NCBI GenBank assembly: GCA_021781745.1 | Contig: JAJXWH010000017.1 | Location: forward strand, 1-64,000 | Reading direction: 5' to 3' | From: Bacillota bacterium | GTDB lineage: Bacteria; Bacillota; Clostridia; Clostridiales; Clostridiaceae | DNA length: 64,000 nucleotides | Part shown: piece after piece, positions 32,129 to 42,269 of the stretch | Layout: every line of letters starts with the position of its first letter | Position numbering within the stretch: the stretch's first letter is position 1 | Position numbers and translations under genes: made by a program | Notes under the pieces: generated by a model | Databases searched by the model: none | What the model saw: only the letters and a program-made list of their open reading frames with translations | Told to the model about the DNA's origin: nothing

Positions 32129-34048
32129 ATGCGTGAAGAAATACTTGAAAAATCTGAAGGAAGAGTGAGCTATCACGGCTCAGTTGAAGAAATGCTTAAA
32201 AGAATTAGAGAAGATAAAATGTCTAATGTCTTTGATAGGTATGCTCTTCAAGAAAAAATCAGATGCAAATTCTGCCTTGAAGGCTTAAGCTGCCAGCTAT
32301 GTTCAAATGGACCATGCAGAATAAACGAAAAAACCGGTCAAGAAAAAGGGGTTTGTGGAATAGGTCCAGATGCTATGGCTATGAGAAACTTACTTTTAAA
32401 AAATATAATGGGTGCTGGTACCTACAGTCACCATGCTTTTGAAGCTTTTAGAACTTTATGGGCTACTGCTGAAGGAAAAACTCCATTTAAAATAACAGAT
32501 GTAAGTAAACTTAAATGGATGTGCGAGAAGGTAGGAATAGATACAGACCAAGAAGTGAATAAAATGGCAATTGAGCTAGCCAGATTACTTGAAGAGCAGC
32601 AAAAAATCGACGTAGAAGATAAGAATATAATGGTTGAGGCATTTGCACCGAAAAAAAGAAAAGAGGTATGGAGAAAATTAGATATATATCCATCTGGAAC
32701 TATGCATGAAGAGCAAAATTGTGTAGCCAGCTGCCTTACTAATGTAGATGGAAGTCATGTATCTTTAGCTATGAAAGCACTTAGACTTGGCATAGCTACA
32801 ATTTATAATTCTCAACTAGGACTAGAAATGGTTCAGGATATTATATTTGGAACTCCTAGACCACATGAAGTAAATATGGATTTAGGAGTAATGGATCCTG
32901 ATTATATAAATTTAGTATTCAATGGTCATCAACCATGGGCTGGAGCTGCAACAATTTTAAAAGCTCGAACTAAGGAAGTTCAGGATATGGCAAAAGATGC
33001 TGGAGCTAAGGGACTTAGAGTAATTGGCTCAATAGAAACAGGTCAAGAATTATTACAAAGATTCGAAATGGATGATGTCTTCGTAGGTCACATGGGTAAC
33101 TGGCTCAGCATAGAACCTCTACTAGCCACTGGTACTGTTGACGTCTTTGCAATGGACGAAAATTGTTCTCCTCCTGCTATAGATATGTATGCTGAACAAT
33201 ATCAAGTAACTCTGGTAGCTGTAAGTACTATAATTGATTTACCTGGTGTTGAACATAAAATTCCTTATGATCCTTCAGAAGTTGATACCATGGCTGATAG
33301 ATTAATCGAACTCGGCATAGAAAACTTTAAAAAGAGAAGAGAAAGAAATATTAAGCCTATGGTCCCAAAGCGAACCCAAAAAGCTATCGCTGGTTTCTCT
33401 ACTGAATCTGTTGTAGAGCTTCTTGGTAATAAACTCGATCCATTTGTAGAGGTAATTGCTAAAGGAAAGATTCAAGGCGTTGTAGCACTTGCAAACTGCT
33501 CAACTTTAAGAAATGGTCCTCAAGATTGGATGACTGTTAATCTAACAAAAGAACTTGTAAAAAGAGATATAATGGTTGTAAGTGGCGGTTGCGGAAACCA
33601 CGCTCTTGAAGTCGCTGGATTATGTACTATCGAAGCGGCAAATGAATTTGCTGGAGATGGTTTAAAGGAAGTATGTAATATGTTAAAAATCCCTCCTGTA
33701 CTAAGCTTTGGTACTTGCACAGATACAGGAAGAATATCAATGTTTGTCACTGCTCTAGCAGATCATTTAGATGTTGATACTTCAGAGCTTCCAATTGCTG
33801 TGACTGCTCCAGAATGGATGGAACAAAAAGCAACTATTGATGGAATATTTGCACTAGCTTATGGTGCATATACACATTTATCTCCTACACCTTTCATAAC
33901 AGGAGCCCCTTTATTAGTTGAACTTCTAACTAAAAAAGCAGAAGATGTAACTGGTGGAAAGATTGCTCTAGGTGATGACCCTGTTGAAGTTGCCCAAAAT
34001 ATTGAAGCACATATACTTGCTAAAAGAAAAGGATTAGGCTTAAGCTAA
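32129..34048 (+). CDS. cooS: Anaerobic Ni-Fe carbon monoxide dehydrogenase, catalytic subunit
   Basis: It oxidises CO to CO2 (or the reverse) at a Ni-Fe-S C-cluster. The 639 residues have the usual length. The cysteines for the B and D clusters lie in CKFCLEGLSCQLCSNGPCRI near residue 50, and the C-cluster region includes VVSGGCGNHALEVAGLCTIE and LSFGTCTDTGR. No electron-transfer (CooF), maturation (CooC) or acetyl-CoA synthase genes lie next to it. It is therefore a stand-alone CODH, perhaps for CO or CO2 redox balancing. Confidence 0.95.
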   Translation: MREEILEKSEGRVSYHGSVEEMLKRIREDKMSNVFDRYALQEKIRCKFCLEGLSCQLCSNGPCRINEKTGQEKGVCGIGPDAMAMRNLLLKNIMGAGTYSHHAFEAFRTLWATAEGKTPFKITDVSKLKWMCEKVGIDTDQEVNKMAIELARLLEEQQKIDVEDKNIMVEAFAPKKRKEVWRKLDIYPSGTMHEEQNCVASCLTNVDGSHVSLAMKALRLGIATIYNSQLGLEMVQDIIFGTPRPHEVNMDLGVMDPDYINLVFNGHQPWAGAATILKARTKEVQDMAKDAGAKGLRVIGSIETGQELLQRFEMDDVFVGHMGNWLSIEPLLATGTVDVFAMDENCSPPAIDMYAEQYQVTLVAVSTIIDLPGVEHKIPYDPSEVDTMADRLIELGIENFKKRRERNIKPMVPKRTQKAIAGFSTESVVELLGNKLDPFVEVIAKGKIQGVVALANCSTLRNGPQDWMTVNLTKELVKRDIMVVSGGCGNHALEVAGLCTIEAANEFAGDGLKEVCNMLKIPPVLSFGTCTDTGRISMFVTALADHLDVDTSELPIAVTAPEWMEQKATIDGIFALAYGAYTHLSPTPFITGAPLLVELLTKKAEDVTGGKIALGDDPVEVAQNIEAHILAKRKGLGLS

Positions 34049-34090
34049 AATACAAACTTCTCATAAATAATAGTATTCTGCACAAAAGTG

Positions 34091-34135
34091 TCTCTAATAT
34101 TCCTTTATTATCTTAGAGGATATATTAGAGATTTT
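34091..34135 (+). terminator. Terminator of cooS
   Basis: TCTCTAATAT pairs with ATATTAGAGA, with an inner CCT/AGG pairing, followed by TTTT. It lies 43 bases past the cooS stop. Confidence 0.75.
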
Positions 34136-34212
34136 CTATATTTATATACTATAAATATAGAATTTTTTGAATTAAACTTTATATGTTCGTAAGAATAAAT
34201 AATTCAATTTAT

Positions 34213-36210
34213 TTATACACATAATAAAAATTCATTTTCAAAATTAATATCATTCATTGGTTTCCCAAAATAGTATCCTTGAAATACATCACAATTAAGG
34301 TCTTTTAAACATTCTATCTGTTCCCGCTTTTCAACACCTTCTGCAACAACCTCATAACCAAAGTAGTGACATAATTTTATTATAGTGTTAACCATGACAT
34401 TACTTCCATCATCAAATACTAAGTTATCAATAAAAGATTTATCAATTTTTACGCAATCAATTGAAAGTTCTTTTAAGTAATTTAAAGATGAATATCCTGT
34501 CCCAAAATCATCAAGACTAACTTTAATACCATAACTTTTAATTTTTTCAATATTCTTTATGGCAATGTTGAAATCTTTTATTATTGTTGATTCTGTCACT
34601 TCAAACTCTATATACTCAAATGGTATTTTAAATTCCTTAATTATATCTAGAGCTTTTTCACATGATGTTTCATTTATAAGTTGCTCTGCTGATAAATTAA
34701 TTGCTATTCTGAAATTCCTGTATCCTTTTTTTATCCACTCATTCACCTTTTTGCATACCTCTATAATAACTACTTCTCCAATATTTTTTATAAGCCCTTC
34801 ATTTTCTGCAAATTCAATGAATTCTGACGGCGGAATGATTGTACTATCGGTTTTAATCCATCTTACAAGAGCCTCTGCACCTAAAAATTTCTCTTCATTT
34901 GAAATTTTAGGTTGGTAAAACACTTTGAATTCTCCATTCTTAATTCCTTCTTCTATTTCTTTTTTCTTTACAGCTTTTTCATATACATTTGAATTCATAT
35001 TCTGATCATAAAAGCTATATCTATCCTTGCCTTCTCTCTTTGATGCATACATGGCATCATCTGCGTAATTATGTAATATTTCAAAATCATATCTTTTATC
35101 AATAACTACAATACCCAAACTTGCAGTTACATAATCTATTTTATTTCTTTTAATATAAAATGTTTCTTTAAATACATTTAATATTTTATTAATTAATATT
35201 TCAGCTTCATGTTTATTATTTATAGATTTAATTAAAAATAAAAATTCATCTCCACCTACATGACAAACATAATCTTCAGCAGCAATTATTTTTGTAAACC
35301 TCTTTCCAACCTGTTTCAAAAATTTATCGCCAGCACTATGTCCTAAAGTATCGTTAACTGCTTTAAAATTATCAACATCAAGGCTAATTAATACCGCATA
35401 GTTATCTTTATCTAGTTTAGAAATATCATTAACTACTGTATCATACACGTACTTTTTATTTGGCAATCCTGTAACAGGACTATAATAGGCATAATAATTT
35501 GCTTCATCATTAATTTTCCTTACTATAAGCATTATTGATATAACTATAAAAATCATTGCAAAGTCAATAATAATTACCGTACTAATAACCATTCCTTTTG
35601 CATCCTTATTTTGATTATTTAAAGTATTTATGTACTTATTTGCATAATCCATCAATTGTTTACTTAATACAATTGTTTCATTATCTAGAGAAATAATTTC
35701 TTGTATTTCATTATTCTTAATTGTTTTTGATTTATTAATATCATCAATCATTTGTTTTACTTTATTACTATAAATAATATTTGAACTTATTAACTTATCT
35801 AATATTCCTTGTTCTTCACCTGTTAGGTTATGAAGCAACTTATAATTATTAATATTATCATTAATATCTTTTCCATAAGCCCTCAATTTATCTGCTATGA
35901 ACTGATCATAAGTAACTGAATATACAAGAGAATATATTCTTATATTTAGGGCATTCTCATTAATTTTATTAGCATAATTTGAGGCTAAATACCCATCTTC
36001 ATAAATTTTATTTTCATTCCTCTGACTATAATCAACCATTCTATAAGAAATGACTGTGAATAGCAAAAATATAATTATTGCTGCAATCATCAAACTATTA
36101 AATATCCTCTGTAGCTTATTCTTTTTTAAAATCTTTTCAATAGAAAGTTTTTCTCTTAATTTACTTCTTAATTTTCTATTCATTAATTTTGGTGAAACTC
36201 TCATTAACAT
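34213..36210 (-). CDS. Membrane GGDEF-EAL protein (cyclic di-GMP turnover)
   Basis: The 665 residues form an N-terminal membrane segment (about 36-58), a helical extracellular sensor region of about 140 residues, and a second membrane segment (about 208-230). A GGDEF domain with the intact motif in VGGDEFLF and an EAL domain with GAEALVRW, DDFGTGYSSL and QGYYFGKPM follow. Both enzyme signatures are intact, so it could make or break cyclic di-GMP. The sensor resembles a four-helix bundle. The upstream ribosome site suggests the start at 36210 or an inner Met. Confidence 0.92.
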   Translation of the reverse strand: MLMRVSPKLMNRKLRSKLREKLSIEKILKKNKLQRIFNSLMIAAIIIFLLFTVISYRMVDYSQRNENKIYEDGYLASNYANKINENALNIRIYSLVYSVTYDQFIADKLRAYGKDINDNINNYKLLHNLTGEEQGILDKLISSNIIYSNKVKQMIDDINKSKTIKNNEIQEIISLDNETIVLSKQLMDYANKYINTLNNQNKDAKGMVISTVIIIDFAMIFIVISIMLIVRKINDEANYYAYYSPVTGLPNKKYVYDTVVNDISKLDKDNYAVLISLDVDNFKAVNDTLGHSAGDKFLKQVGKRFTKIIAAEDYVCHVGGDEFLFLIKSINNKHEAEILINKILNVFKETFYIKRNKIDYVTASLGIVVIDKRYDFEILHNYADDAMYASKREGKDRYSFYDQNMNSNVYEKAVKKKEIEEGIKNGEFKVFYQPKISNEEKFLGAEALVRWIKTDSTIIPPSEFIEFAENEGLIKNIGEVVIIEVCKKVNEWIKKGYRNFRIAINLSAEQLINETSCEKALDIIKEFKIPFEYIEFEVTESTIIKDFNIAIKNIEKIKSYGIKVSLDDFGTGYSSLNYLKELSIDCVKIDKSFIDNLVFDDGSNVMVNTIIKLCHYFGYEVVAEGVEKREQIECLKDLNCDVFQGYYFGKPMNDINFENEFLLCV

Positions 36211-36459
36211 TCCTCCGTATGGTAAGCTTCTATAAGTCCCTTCATATGTTAAATTCCTTTAATATCAAACTATTTTGGTAATCATTTAATATAACATATA
36301 CATATGTCATATATGTAAATACTAATTAATATTAACATTAATTGCAATATATAAATAAAAAGATTATAGTACATTATAAAATATAAATATACTTATAATC
36401 TTTCTTAATAATGTGATTATTTTAGAATATAATTATTTTTATATGAAATAAAATATTCA

Positions 36460-36777
36460 CTATAAATATGATTTCACTTTGTTAGTTATATTTTGTTCTG
36501 GCATAAAACCCGCCAAGTTTTCCACTTGAATGCCATCTTTAAATATGATCATAGTAGGAACAGTTGCTATATTGTACTTTTCAACTATTCGCATATTTTG
36601 ATCTACATCTATTTTGAAAAAATTAACCTTACCTCTCATATTATTACTTACTTTATCAAGTACAGGGGCCAACATTTTACAAGGCCCGCACCATGTAGCA
36701 AAAAAATCAACGACTACTACACCTTTAGTATTTTCAACTTCATAAAAAAACTCCCTATCGTTTATTATCCTAACCAT
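36460..36777 (-). CDS. Thioredoxin
   Basis: This small cytosolic disulfide reductant has 105 residues with the active site WCGPC in VDFFATWCGPCKMLAPVLD and the cis-Pro loop VPTMIIF. The frame opens at a TTG (36792), but AAGGAG lies six bases before ATG at 36777, so I start there. It stands alone with no thioredoxin reductase gene nearby. Confidence 0.93.
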   Translation of the reverse strand: MVRIINDREFFYEVENTKGVVVVDFFATWCGPCKMLAPVLDKVSNNMRGKVNFFKIDVDQNMRIVEKYNIATVPTMIIFKDGIQVENLAGFMPEQNITNKVKSYL

Positions 36778-37030
36778 AGTTAACTCCTTCAATTTATTTG
36801 ATTGCGCCTTATATTATATTAATTATATTTCACCTTTGTCCCATCACATAACTTATATATATTTAAATATATGGAGACTTTGGATAGCCCTCCCTATACT
36901 TTCCCCTTGTCTGTAATCCTCCAACCCCTTTTATTCCTGTTATTGTATTTTCAATCACATCTGTTATTGATACAACCTTATCTATTCTTGTATAAGCAAT
37001 CTTTTCACACACAAACACTGGATCCAAACA
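36778..37030. other. Unassigned gap before the HTH gene
   Basis: The stretch holds reading frames of 65-71 codons on both strands that overlap each other, lack ribosome sites and match nothing I recognise. It may be a degenerate coding relic. The promoter of thioredoxin lies at its left end. Confidence 0.35.
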
Positions 37031-37726
37031 ATGAATCAATACTCTATTCGGACTCGAAGCAAAATTAGCACCTGCCAACTATACTCACTTGCGATTTTGG
37101 AAGAAATAAAATTTAACTTATATAAAAAGATATATGACTATCTACCCGAAAAAACACTATCAGAAAAAATAATTAAAGTTAGAATGAGTAACAATCTTGA
37201 TAGAAAAGAATTCGCTGAAGCTATTAATCATCACTGGTCTTCTATCCAATCTTGGGAACTAGATGGAGTATATCCTAACCCTAATTCAATAAAGAATATT
37301 AGTAATAGATTTAATGTTGATTTAAAATACTTTAGTGATTACTATTATTGGGTATTTAATAATCCTGGCAAGAAATTTAAAGAGTTTAAAGAAAATGAAG
37401 GACATAGCTATACTTACTATGCAAAATTATTTGATGTTTCTGATTCTGCTTTGAAAAGAATAGTAGGTGGAAAAACTGAATTATCTTATAGTATGTATTT
37501 AAAATTTAAGGAACTTGGAGTTTTTAAAGAACTTAAGAAAAAGAAACCTATTAACTATGATGATATTCCTGTTAAATTTAAAGCTTGGAAAAAGAAAATG
37601 GGCTATACCAATGCTCAATGTGCTGAAATTTTAAATGTATCTATTCCTACTATAAAAAGGCTTGCTAGTGGAAAAACTAAATTTAATGAGCTTTATGAAA
37701 GTTTAGAAAAACTAAATATAATTTAG
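37031..37726 (+). CDS. Protein with three helix-turn-helix units
   Basis: The 231 residues hold three XRE-like helix-turn-helix units: about 55-95 (RKEFAEAINHHWSSIQSWEL), about 130-155 (YYAKLFDVSDSALKRIVGGK) and about 195-225 (NAQCAEILNVSIPTIKRLAS). No enzymatic domain is visible. The start is uncertain because no ribosome site precedes the ATG at 37031, and the true start could lie inside the frame. It marks the left edge of the accessory region. A DNA-binding regulator is likely, its target unknown. Confidence 0.7.
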   Translation: MNQYSIRTRSKISTCQLYSLAILEEIKFNLYKKIYDYLPEKTLSEKIIKVRMSNNLDRKEFAEAINHHWSSIQSWELDGVYPNPNSIKNISNRFNVDLKYFSDYYYWVFNNPGKKFKEFKENEGHSYTYYAKLFDVSDSALKRIVGGKTELSYSMYLKFKELGVFKELKKKKPINYDDIPVKFKAWKKKMGYTNAQCAEILNVSIPTIKRLASGKTKFNELYESLEKLNII

Positions 37727-37790
37727 ACCTTGAAAATTAATTTTATATATTTAAGAGGAATTCTGTATTTTATATTAATTGATTTTACTT

Positions 37791-37833
37791 AAAGTCGAAA
37801 GAATAGCTGAACTATTTTAATTCTTTCGACTTT
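37791..37833 (+). terminator. Terminator after the HTH gene
   Basis: AAAGTCGAAAGAA pairs perfectly with TTCTTTCGACTTT and is followed by a short U-rich run. It can also serve the convergent minus-strand metalloprotease gene. Confidence 0.7.
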
Positions 37834-37912
37834 TCTTAACTTAATCAATATCAATTATGATTGTATTTTAACTTTATGTTTAGAATTAAATAGAGCAAAC
37901 TACTTTTTATTT

Positions 37913-38644
37913 CTATAAATTCATTACAATTTCTTCATCTAATATTCTTTTTCTCTCTTTCCAGTCTGGCATTAATGTATACAAAAAATCATAAAATTTC
38001 TTATCATGGTTCTTATATATTAAATGAATTAACTCATGCATAATAACATATTCAATACAATATTTAGGTGCTTTTATAAGTTCTTTATTTAAAATTATAA
38101 TTTGTTTTTCTAAAATACATGAACCCCACCTTGATTTCATTTTTCTAATGCTAATTTGAACATTTGGTATATCATATTTTCCTATTATTTTGTATACCTT
38201 ACTGTAACAGCTATTAATAATTTCTCTGCATTTTACATCAATCCAGTTATTTAGTACTACTTCCTTGCGTTTAAAATTATGCGTGTCTTTAACATATAAA
38301 TAAATATATCCTCTAAAATATTTCACGCACTCTTCATTGCTTTCTAGAACCTTTAGTCTATATTGCTTTCCTAAGTACTTTATTGATTCACCACTGACAA
38401 GTTCTTTTTTAGCTACAATTTCACTTTCATAATCTTTAAAATACTTTTTTTGTTTAATAATCCAACTGGCTTTTCTTTCAACAAACCTTATTATAAAATC
38501 TAGTGGAACTTCATCTCCAGCTGTTACAATAACTTCACCAGTAATCTTAATATTTAAATTCACATTTTTTACTGTTTTTCTTTTTATAGAAAATATTATT
38601 TTATGTTCTCCATATTTTATCTCGTGTGTATCCATTCTTTTCAC
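37913..38644 (-). CDS. YgjP-like metal-dependent hydrolase (DUF45)
   Basis: The 243 residues belong to the YgjP/WLM metallopeptidase group. MKSRWGSC precedes the zinc motif in YVIMHELIHLIYKNHDKKFY (HExxH plus a downstream His). It abuts hsdR with no gap, and such genes are often found with type I restriction loci. The role is unproven, perhaps turnover of HsdR or of another partner. The start is either GTG at 38644 or the ATG nine bases inside. Confidence 0.88.
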   Translation of the reverse strand: MKRMDTHEIKYGEHKIIFSIKRKTVKNVNLNIKITGEVIVTAGDEVPLDFIIRFVERKASWIIKQKKYFKDYESEIVAKKELVSGESIKYLGKQYRLKVLESNEECVKYFRGYIYLYVKDTHNFKRKEVVLNNWIDVKCREIINSCYSKVYKIIGKYDIPNVQISIRKMKSRWGSCILEKQIIILNKELIKAPKYCIEYVIMHELIHLIYKNHDKKFYDFLYTLMPDWKERKRILDEEIVMNL

Positions 38645-41600
38645 CTAATACCTCTTTAGTGCTACGTTTTTAACTTTTTCAATTATCTTATCTATATCTT
38701 CAAAAGGAATTTCTATGTTATTTGAACTGGCATAATCATATAAAATATCATCAATCTCTTGGGCTATTTTATTGTGTACATCCATATTATCATGCCAGTC
38801 TACTTTACTATTTTCTTTTATTACATTATCAATCTCTAAAGATACTAGAGCTATATCATCTTCTTTTGTGTTATAAGAAGCACGGCTTTCCTTAATAACA
38901 CTATTAACTTCTCCATAAAATGCCTGAGCATTTTCATTATTTTTTATTGGATTTGGATAATAAGTGTCATCTTTCTTTTCTCTATAGTTTTTCATTATAT
39001 CTTCAATTTTAGTTAAGTAATCTAAATCTGCTGCTTCAGATAATCGTCTATTTTTATATTCTTCCAAAACTTTTTCAATTCTATCAGAAAACTTTTGATA
39101 ATATGCCGGATTTTCATCATATCTTTCTGATATGCTTTTGCTAAGTCTTGTTCTAATAGTATCGGCTTTTGATCTTGGATTTTCTATTCTTGCTATTTCT
39201 TCATTAAAAGCTTCTTTATCTAATATATCAACTGGATTTGTAATTTTCATCATACCTTCTGCTGCTATATAATTATCCATTAATTTTTGCATCTTATCTT
39301 CATAGTCTTTTGGATTGATCATATCTGAATATCTGCGTTTCACAGATTGTCTTAATCCCTCAAAAAACTTAAAAGTTGATTTAAATTTTTCTATTTCACC
39401 TTTTTCTAAAGAATCATAAATCTTTTCAGATCCCAATGCTATAGAAAGATTTTTACTGAATTTACGTAATATATTATAAAAATCTTCTCTTAATTTTTGA
39501 TCTGCTAAATATAATTCATATTCCTCAACATCTTTCTTATTTTTAATTATGCTGAAGAACTCAATAAGTTCTGTATAATACTGTCTAAGTTCACCAATAA
39601 TTACAATAACGTCATGAACAGCACCTTTTAAATGTTTTCCGTTAAAATTCTCAAGCCCGGCACCTGAGTACATGTCCATTGCATCATCTAACTTTTTAAT
39701 TAATCCCCTATAATCTACTATATATCCATAATCTTTATCCTTATATAGACGATTAACTCTTGCAATTGCTTGGAGCAATGTATGCTCCTTCATTTCCTTA
39801 TCCACATATAAAACAGCAGCTCTTGGAGCATCAAAACCAGTTAAAAGTTTATCTACAACTATTAATAACTCTAAATCTCCATGATCAAATTTATCTTTTA
39901 TTGTTTCTTCATAATCAGTAGGGCCATCATATTTTTTCATCATTTCCGCCCAGAATTCAATTACTAAATCATCTGGCTTTTTATCAACTTCATCCTTCCC
40001 TTCACGCATATCTGGAGCAGAAATAATTACTGCTGCTTTCAAATCCCCGAGGGATTCAAAAGCTCTTAAATACCTAACGGCATCTTTTTTTTCATTAGTT
40101 GCGAGCATTGCCGTATATGGCAGAACCTTTGATTTGTAATTCTTTGTAAAATGCTCATTAATATCAAAAGCTATTAAGCTTATTCTTTGATCGCTGGAAG
40201 CCACTTTCTCAAAAGAACTCCACTTTTTCATAACTTGATTCTTATTAACTTCATTTAAATTTCTAGTTATTATATCTAGTTGATTATCAATAGCTTTCTT
40301 ATTAACACTTTGTTCCACCATTCTACCTTCATATAAAAGTGGTACAATTGCTTTATCAGTAACTGCATCTGCTATTGTGTACTTATGAATAAATTTTCCG
40401 CCAAACTTCTCGAAAGTTTTATCATCTTTCATAAGTGGTGTACCTGTAAACCCTAAATAACAAGCATTTGGAAATACAGATCTCATTTTAATGCTTAATT
40501 CTTCGTATTGAGTTCTATGAGATTCATCTACTAAGACAAAAATATCTTTAGATTCAAGTTTTGTTTCTTTTTGGGATACAGCATTAAATTTATGGACTAA
40601 TGTTGTAACAATATCTACTTCATCATTCTCTATTAATTTAATTAAGTGTTCACCTGTAGCCGCTCTAATAGCTTTTAATCTGGAATTATTAAATGTTCTA
40701 TTGATCTGCTTGTCCAAATCTATTCTATCTGTAACAACTATAATTCTAGGCTTATATTCCTTAAGTTCTGATAAAATATATTTAGAAGCCATAACCATAG
40801 TTAATGATTTACCAGAACCTTGAGTATGCCATATTATTCCTGATTGTCTATTACCTTTTTCATCTTTTTTTTCTATAGATTTAAGTATTTCTTTTACACA
40901 AAAATACTGTTGATATCTACATATCTTCTTTACATCTTTATCAAATAAGGTAAAATATTTAATTAATTCAATTACTCTCTTTTGATCAAAGAGACTTATA
41001 ATATTCTTATCCTGATTTGTAGGCAATCTATCTATTACTACTTTATCTAATTTATTTTTAAGCCAAGCCTCATCCTGTTCTTTCCAAACACTCCAAAACT
41101 GCTTAGGAGTATTGCAGGTAGCATATTTAGTTTCATTCTTATTAGTAGCCATAACAATTTGTATAAATTTAAAAAGTTGTGGTATATAATCTTTAGATTG
41201 ATTCCGCAGCATCTGGCTGATTCCTTGATCTATTGAAATCGAAGAATTTTTACATTCAATTACTGCAAAAGGAATACCATTTATAAATAAAACTATATCT
41301 GGTCTGGATTTAAGAGTTTTTCTGTTATCTCCATCAGCACTTTCGCATGTAAATTCCTCAGTTACATAAAAATCGTTATTTTCTATTGTATCCCAATCAA
41401 TAAAATGAATAGAAAAACTACGTTTAGTTCCATCTTCTAAATTTTCAGTATAGCTTCTACCAGACATTAAAGATTGAAATATTTTTTCATTAGTTTTAAC
41501 TAATCCATCTGTCAAAAGTTCATCAATGTCCGTTATGGCTGCATTAATATTTTTCTCGCTAAACTTATACTTTTTTCCTTTATAAGTATATGAATTCAGT

Positions 41601-41764
41601 TCATTAAGCTTCTCCTTTAATATTGGCTTTAACAAAACATTATAAAGGTTTCCACGAAGCTCACTGACTTCCTTTGAACTTATGTATTTATAATTTAACT
41701 TCTTTAATACTTCTATAGCTGGATTTTGGCTTATATTCTTCTCATCAAAATCTTTACCATCCAT
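38645..41764 (-). CDS. hsdR: Type I restriction enzyme R subunit
   Basis: The 1039-residue motor and nuclease subunit translocates DNA and cuts unmethylated targets at a distance. The N-terminal nuclease core has RPDIVLFINGIPFAVIECKN (PD-ExK type). The helicase has Walker A in WHTQGSGKSLTMV, the DEAD-like DESHRTQ, LGFTGTPLM, and motif VI AIARVNRLYKDK. The C-terminal part is helical and binds the methylase. Last enzymatic gene of the hsd operon. No frameshift. Confidence 0.96.
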   Translation of the reverse strand: MDGKDFDEKNISQNPAIEVLKKLNYKYISSKEVSELRGNLYNVLLKPILKEKLNELNSYTYKGKKYKFSEKNINAAITDIDELLTDGLVKTNEKIFQSLMSGRSYTENLEDGTKRSFSIHFIDWDTIENNDFYVTEEFTCESADGDNRKTLKSRPDIVLFINGIPFAVIECKNSSISIDQGISQMLRNQSKDYIPQLFKFIQIVMATNKNETKYATCNTPKQFWSVWKEQDEAWLKNKLDKVVIDRLPTNQDKNIISLFDQKRVIELIKYFTLFDKDVKKICRYQQYFCVKEILKSIEKKDEKGNRQSGIIWHTQGSGKSLTMVMASKYILSELKEYKPRIIVVTDRIDLDKQINRTFNNSRLKAIRAATGEHLIKLIENDEVDIVTTLVHKFNAVSQKETKLESKDIFVLVDESHRTQYEELSIKMRSVFPNACYLGFTGTPLMKDDKTFEKFGGKFIHKYTIADAVTDKAIVPLLYEGRMVEQSVNKKAIDNQLDIITRNLNEVNKNQVMKKWSSFEKVASSDQRISLIAFDINEHFTKNYKSKVLPYTAMLATNEKKDAVRYLRAFESLGDLKAAVIISAPDMREGKDEVDKKPDDLVIEFWAEMMKKYDGPTDYEETIKDKFDHGDLELLIVVDKLLTGFDAPRAAVLYVDKEMKEHTLLQAIARVNRLYKDKDYGYIVDYRGLIKKLDDAMDMYSGAGLENFNGKHLKGAVHDVIVIIGELRQYYTELIEFFSIIKNKKDVEEYELYLADQKLREDFYNILRKFSKNLSIALGSEKIYDSLEKGEIEKFKSTFKFFEGLRQSVKRRYSDMINPKDYEDKMQKLMDNYIAAEGMMKITNPVDILDKEAFNEEIARIENPRSKADTIRTRLSKSISERYDENPAYYQKFSDRIEKVLEEYKNRRLSEAADLDYLTKIEDIMKNYREKKDDTYYPNPIKNNENAQAFYGEVNSVIKESRASYNTKEDDIALVSLEIDNVIKENSKVDWHDNMDVHNKIAQEIDDILYDYASSNNIEIPFEDIDKIIEKVKNVALKRY

Positions 41765-41839
41765 CTTAATCCCCCCAATTTACCCAATGTATAACTACAA
41801 CCTTGAGCATTTATATAAATACTCAAGGTTAACTTTTTA

Positions 41840-42250
41840 TCATATGACTTCTCTGCTTCCGACTCTAATCCTCATTTCCCCATTTACAACAACCACTTCA
41901 TGACTTTCAATCATCAGATTTATATTAGAGAAATACTCTTTTTTTCTAATTAATAATATATCTATTATCAAGACAATATTTTTTAATAAAGCTTTATCAT
42001 ATGCAAAAACCTTATATATATCTTCTTTTCTTTCTACCTGTTCTTTTTCGTCTAAAAAAGATAAATTCCAGACTAATACTGCAATATGTATAATTTTCTT
42101 TACCTCATCTACATTTTCATACTCATCTATAACTGGTTTTGAAAATTCCAATAATACTTCTGACATCTTTACTTTTTGGGGTTGCAATATAAAGTCTTTA
42201 ATCCTCTTCATACTTTTATTGTCTTTATATTTTGAATTTCTCTTTGGCAT
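41840..42250 (-). CDS. Small hypothetical protein inside the hsd operon
   Basis: I do not recognise this 136-residue protein. It is basic at the N-terminus (MPKRNSKYKDNKSMKRIKDF) and mostly helical, with no membrane segment or catalytic motif. It lies between hsdS and hsdR, 20 bases from hsdS, and is surely cotranscribed. It could be an accessory or regulator of the restriction system. Confidence 0.7.
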   Translation of the reverse strand: MPKRNSKYKDNKSMKRIKDFILQPQKVKMSEVLLEFSKPVIDEYENVDEVKKIIHIAVLVWNLSFLDEKEQVERKEDIYKVFAYDKALLKNIVLIIDILLIRKKEYFSNINLMIESHEVVVVNGEMRIRVGSREVI

Positions 42251-42269
42251 TTTATACTTCCTCCATAAG

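Noticed and set aside
36863..37078. Overlapping 65-71 codon frames on both strands before the HTH gene
   Set aside because: No ribosome sites, no recognisable domains, and the two frames exclude each other; treated as an unassigned gap.
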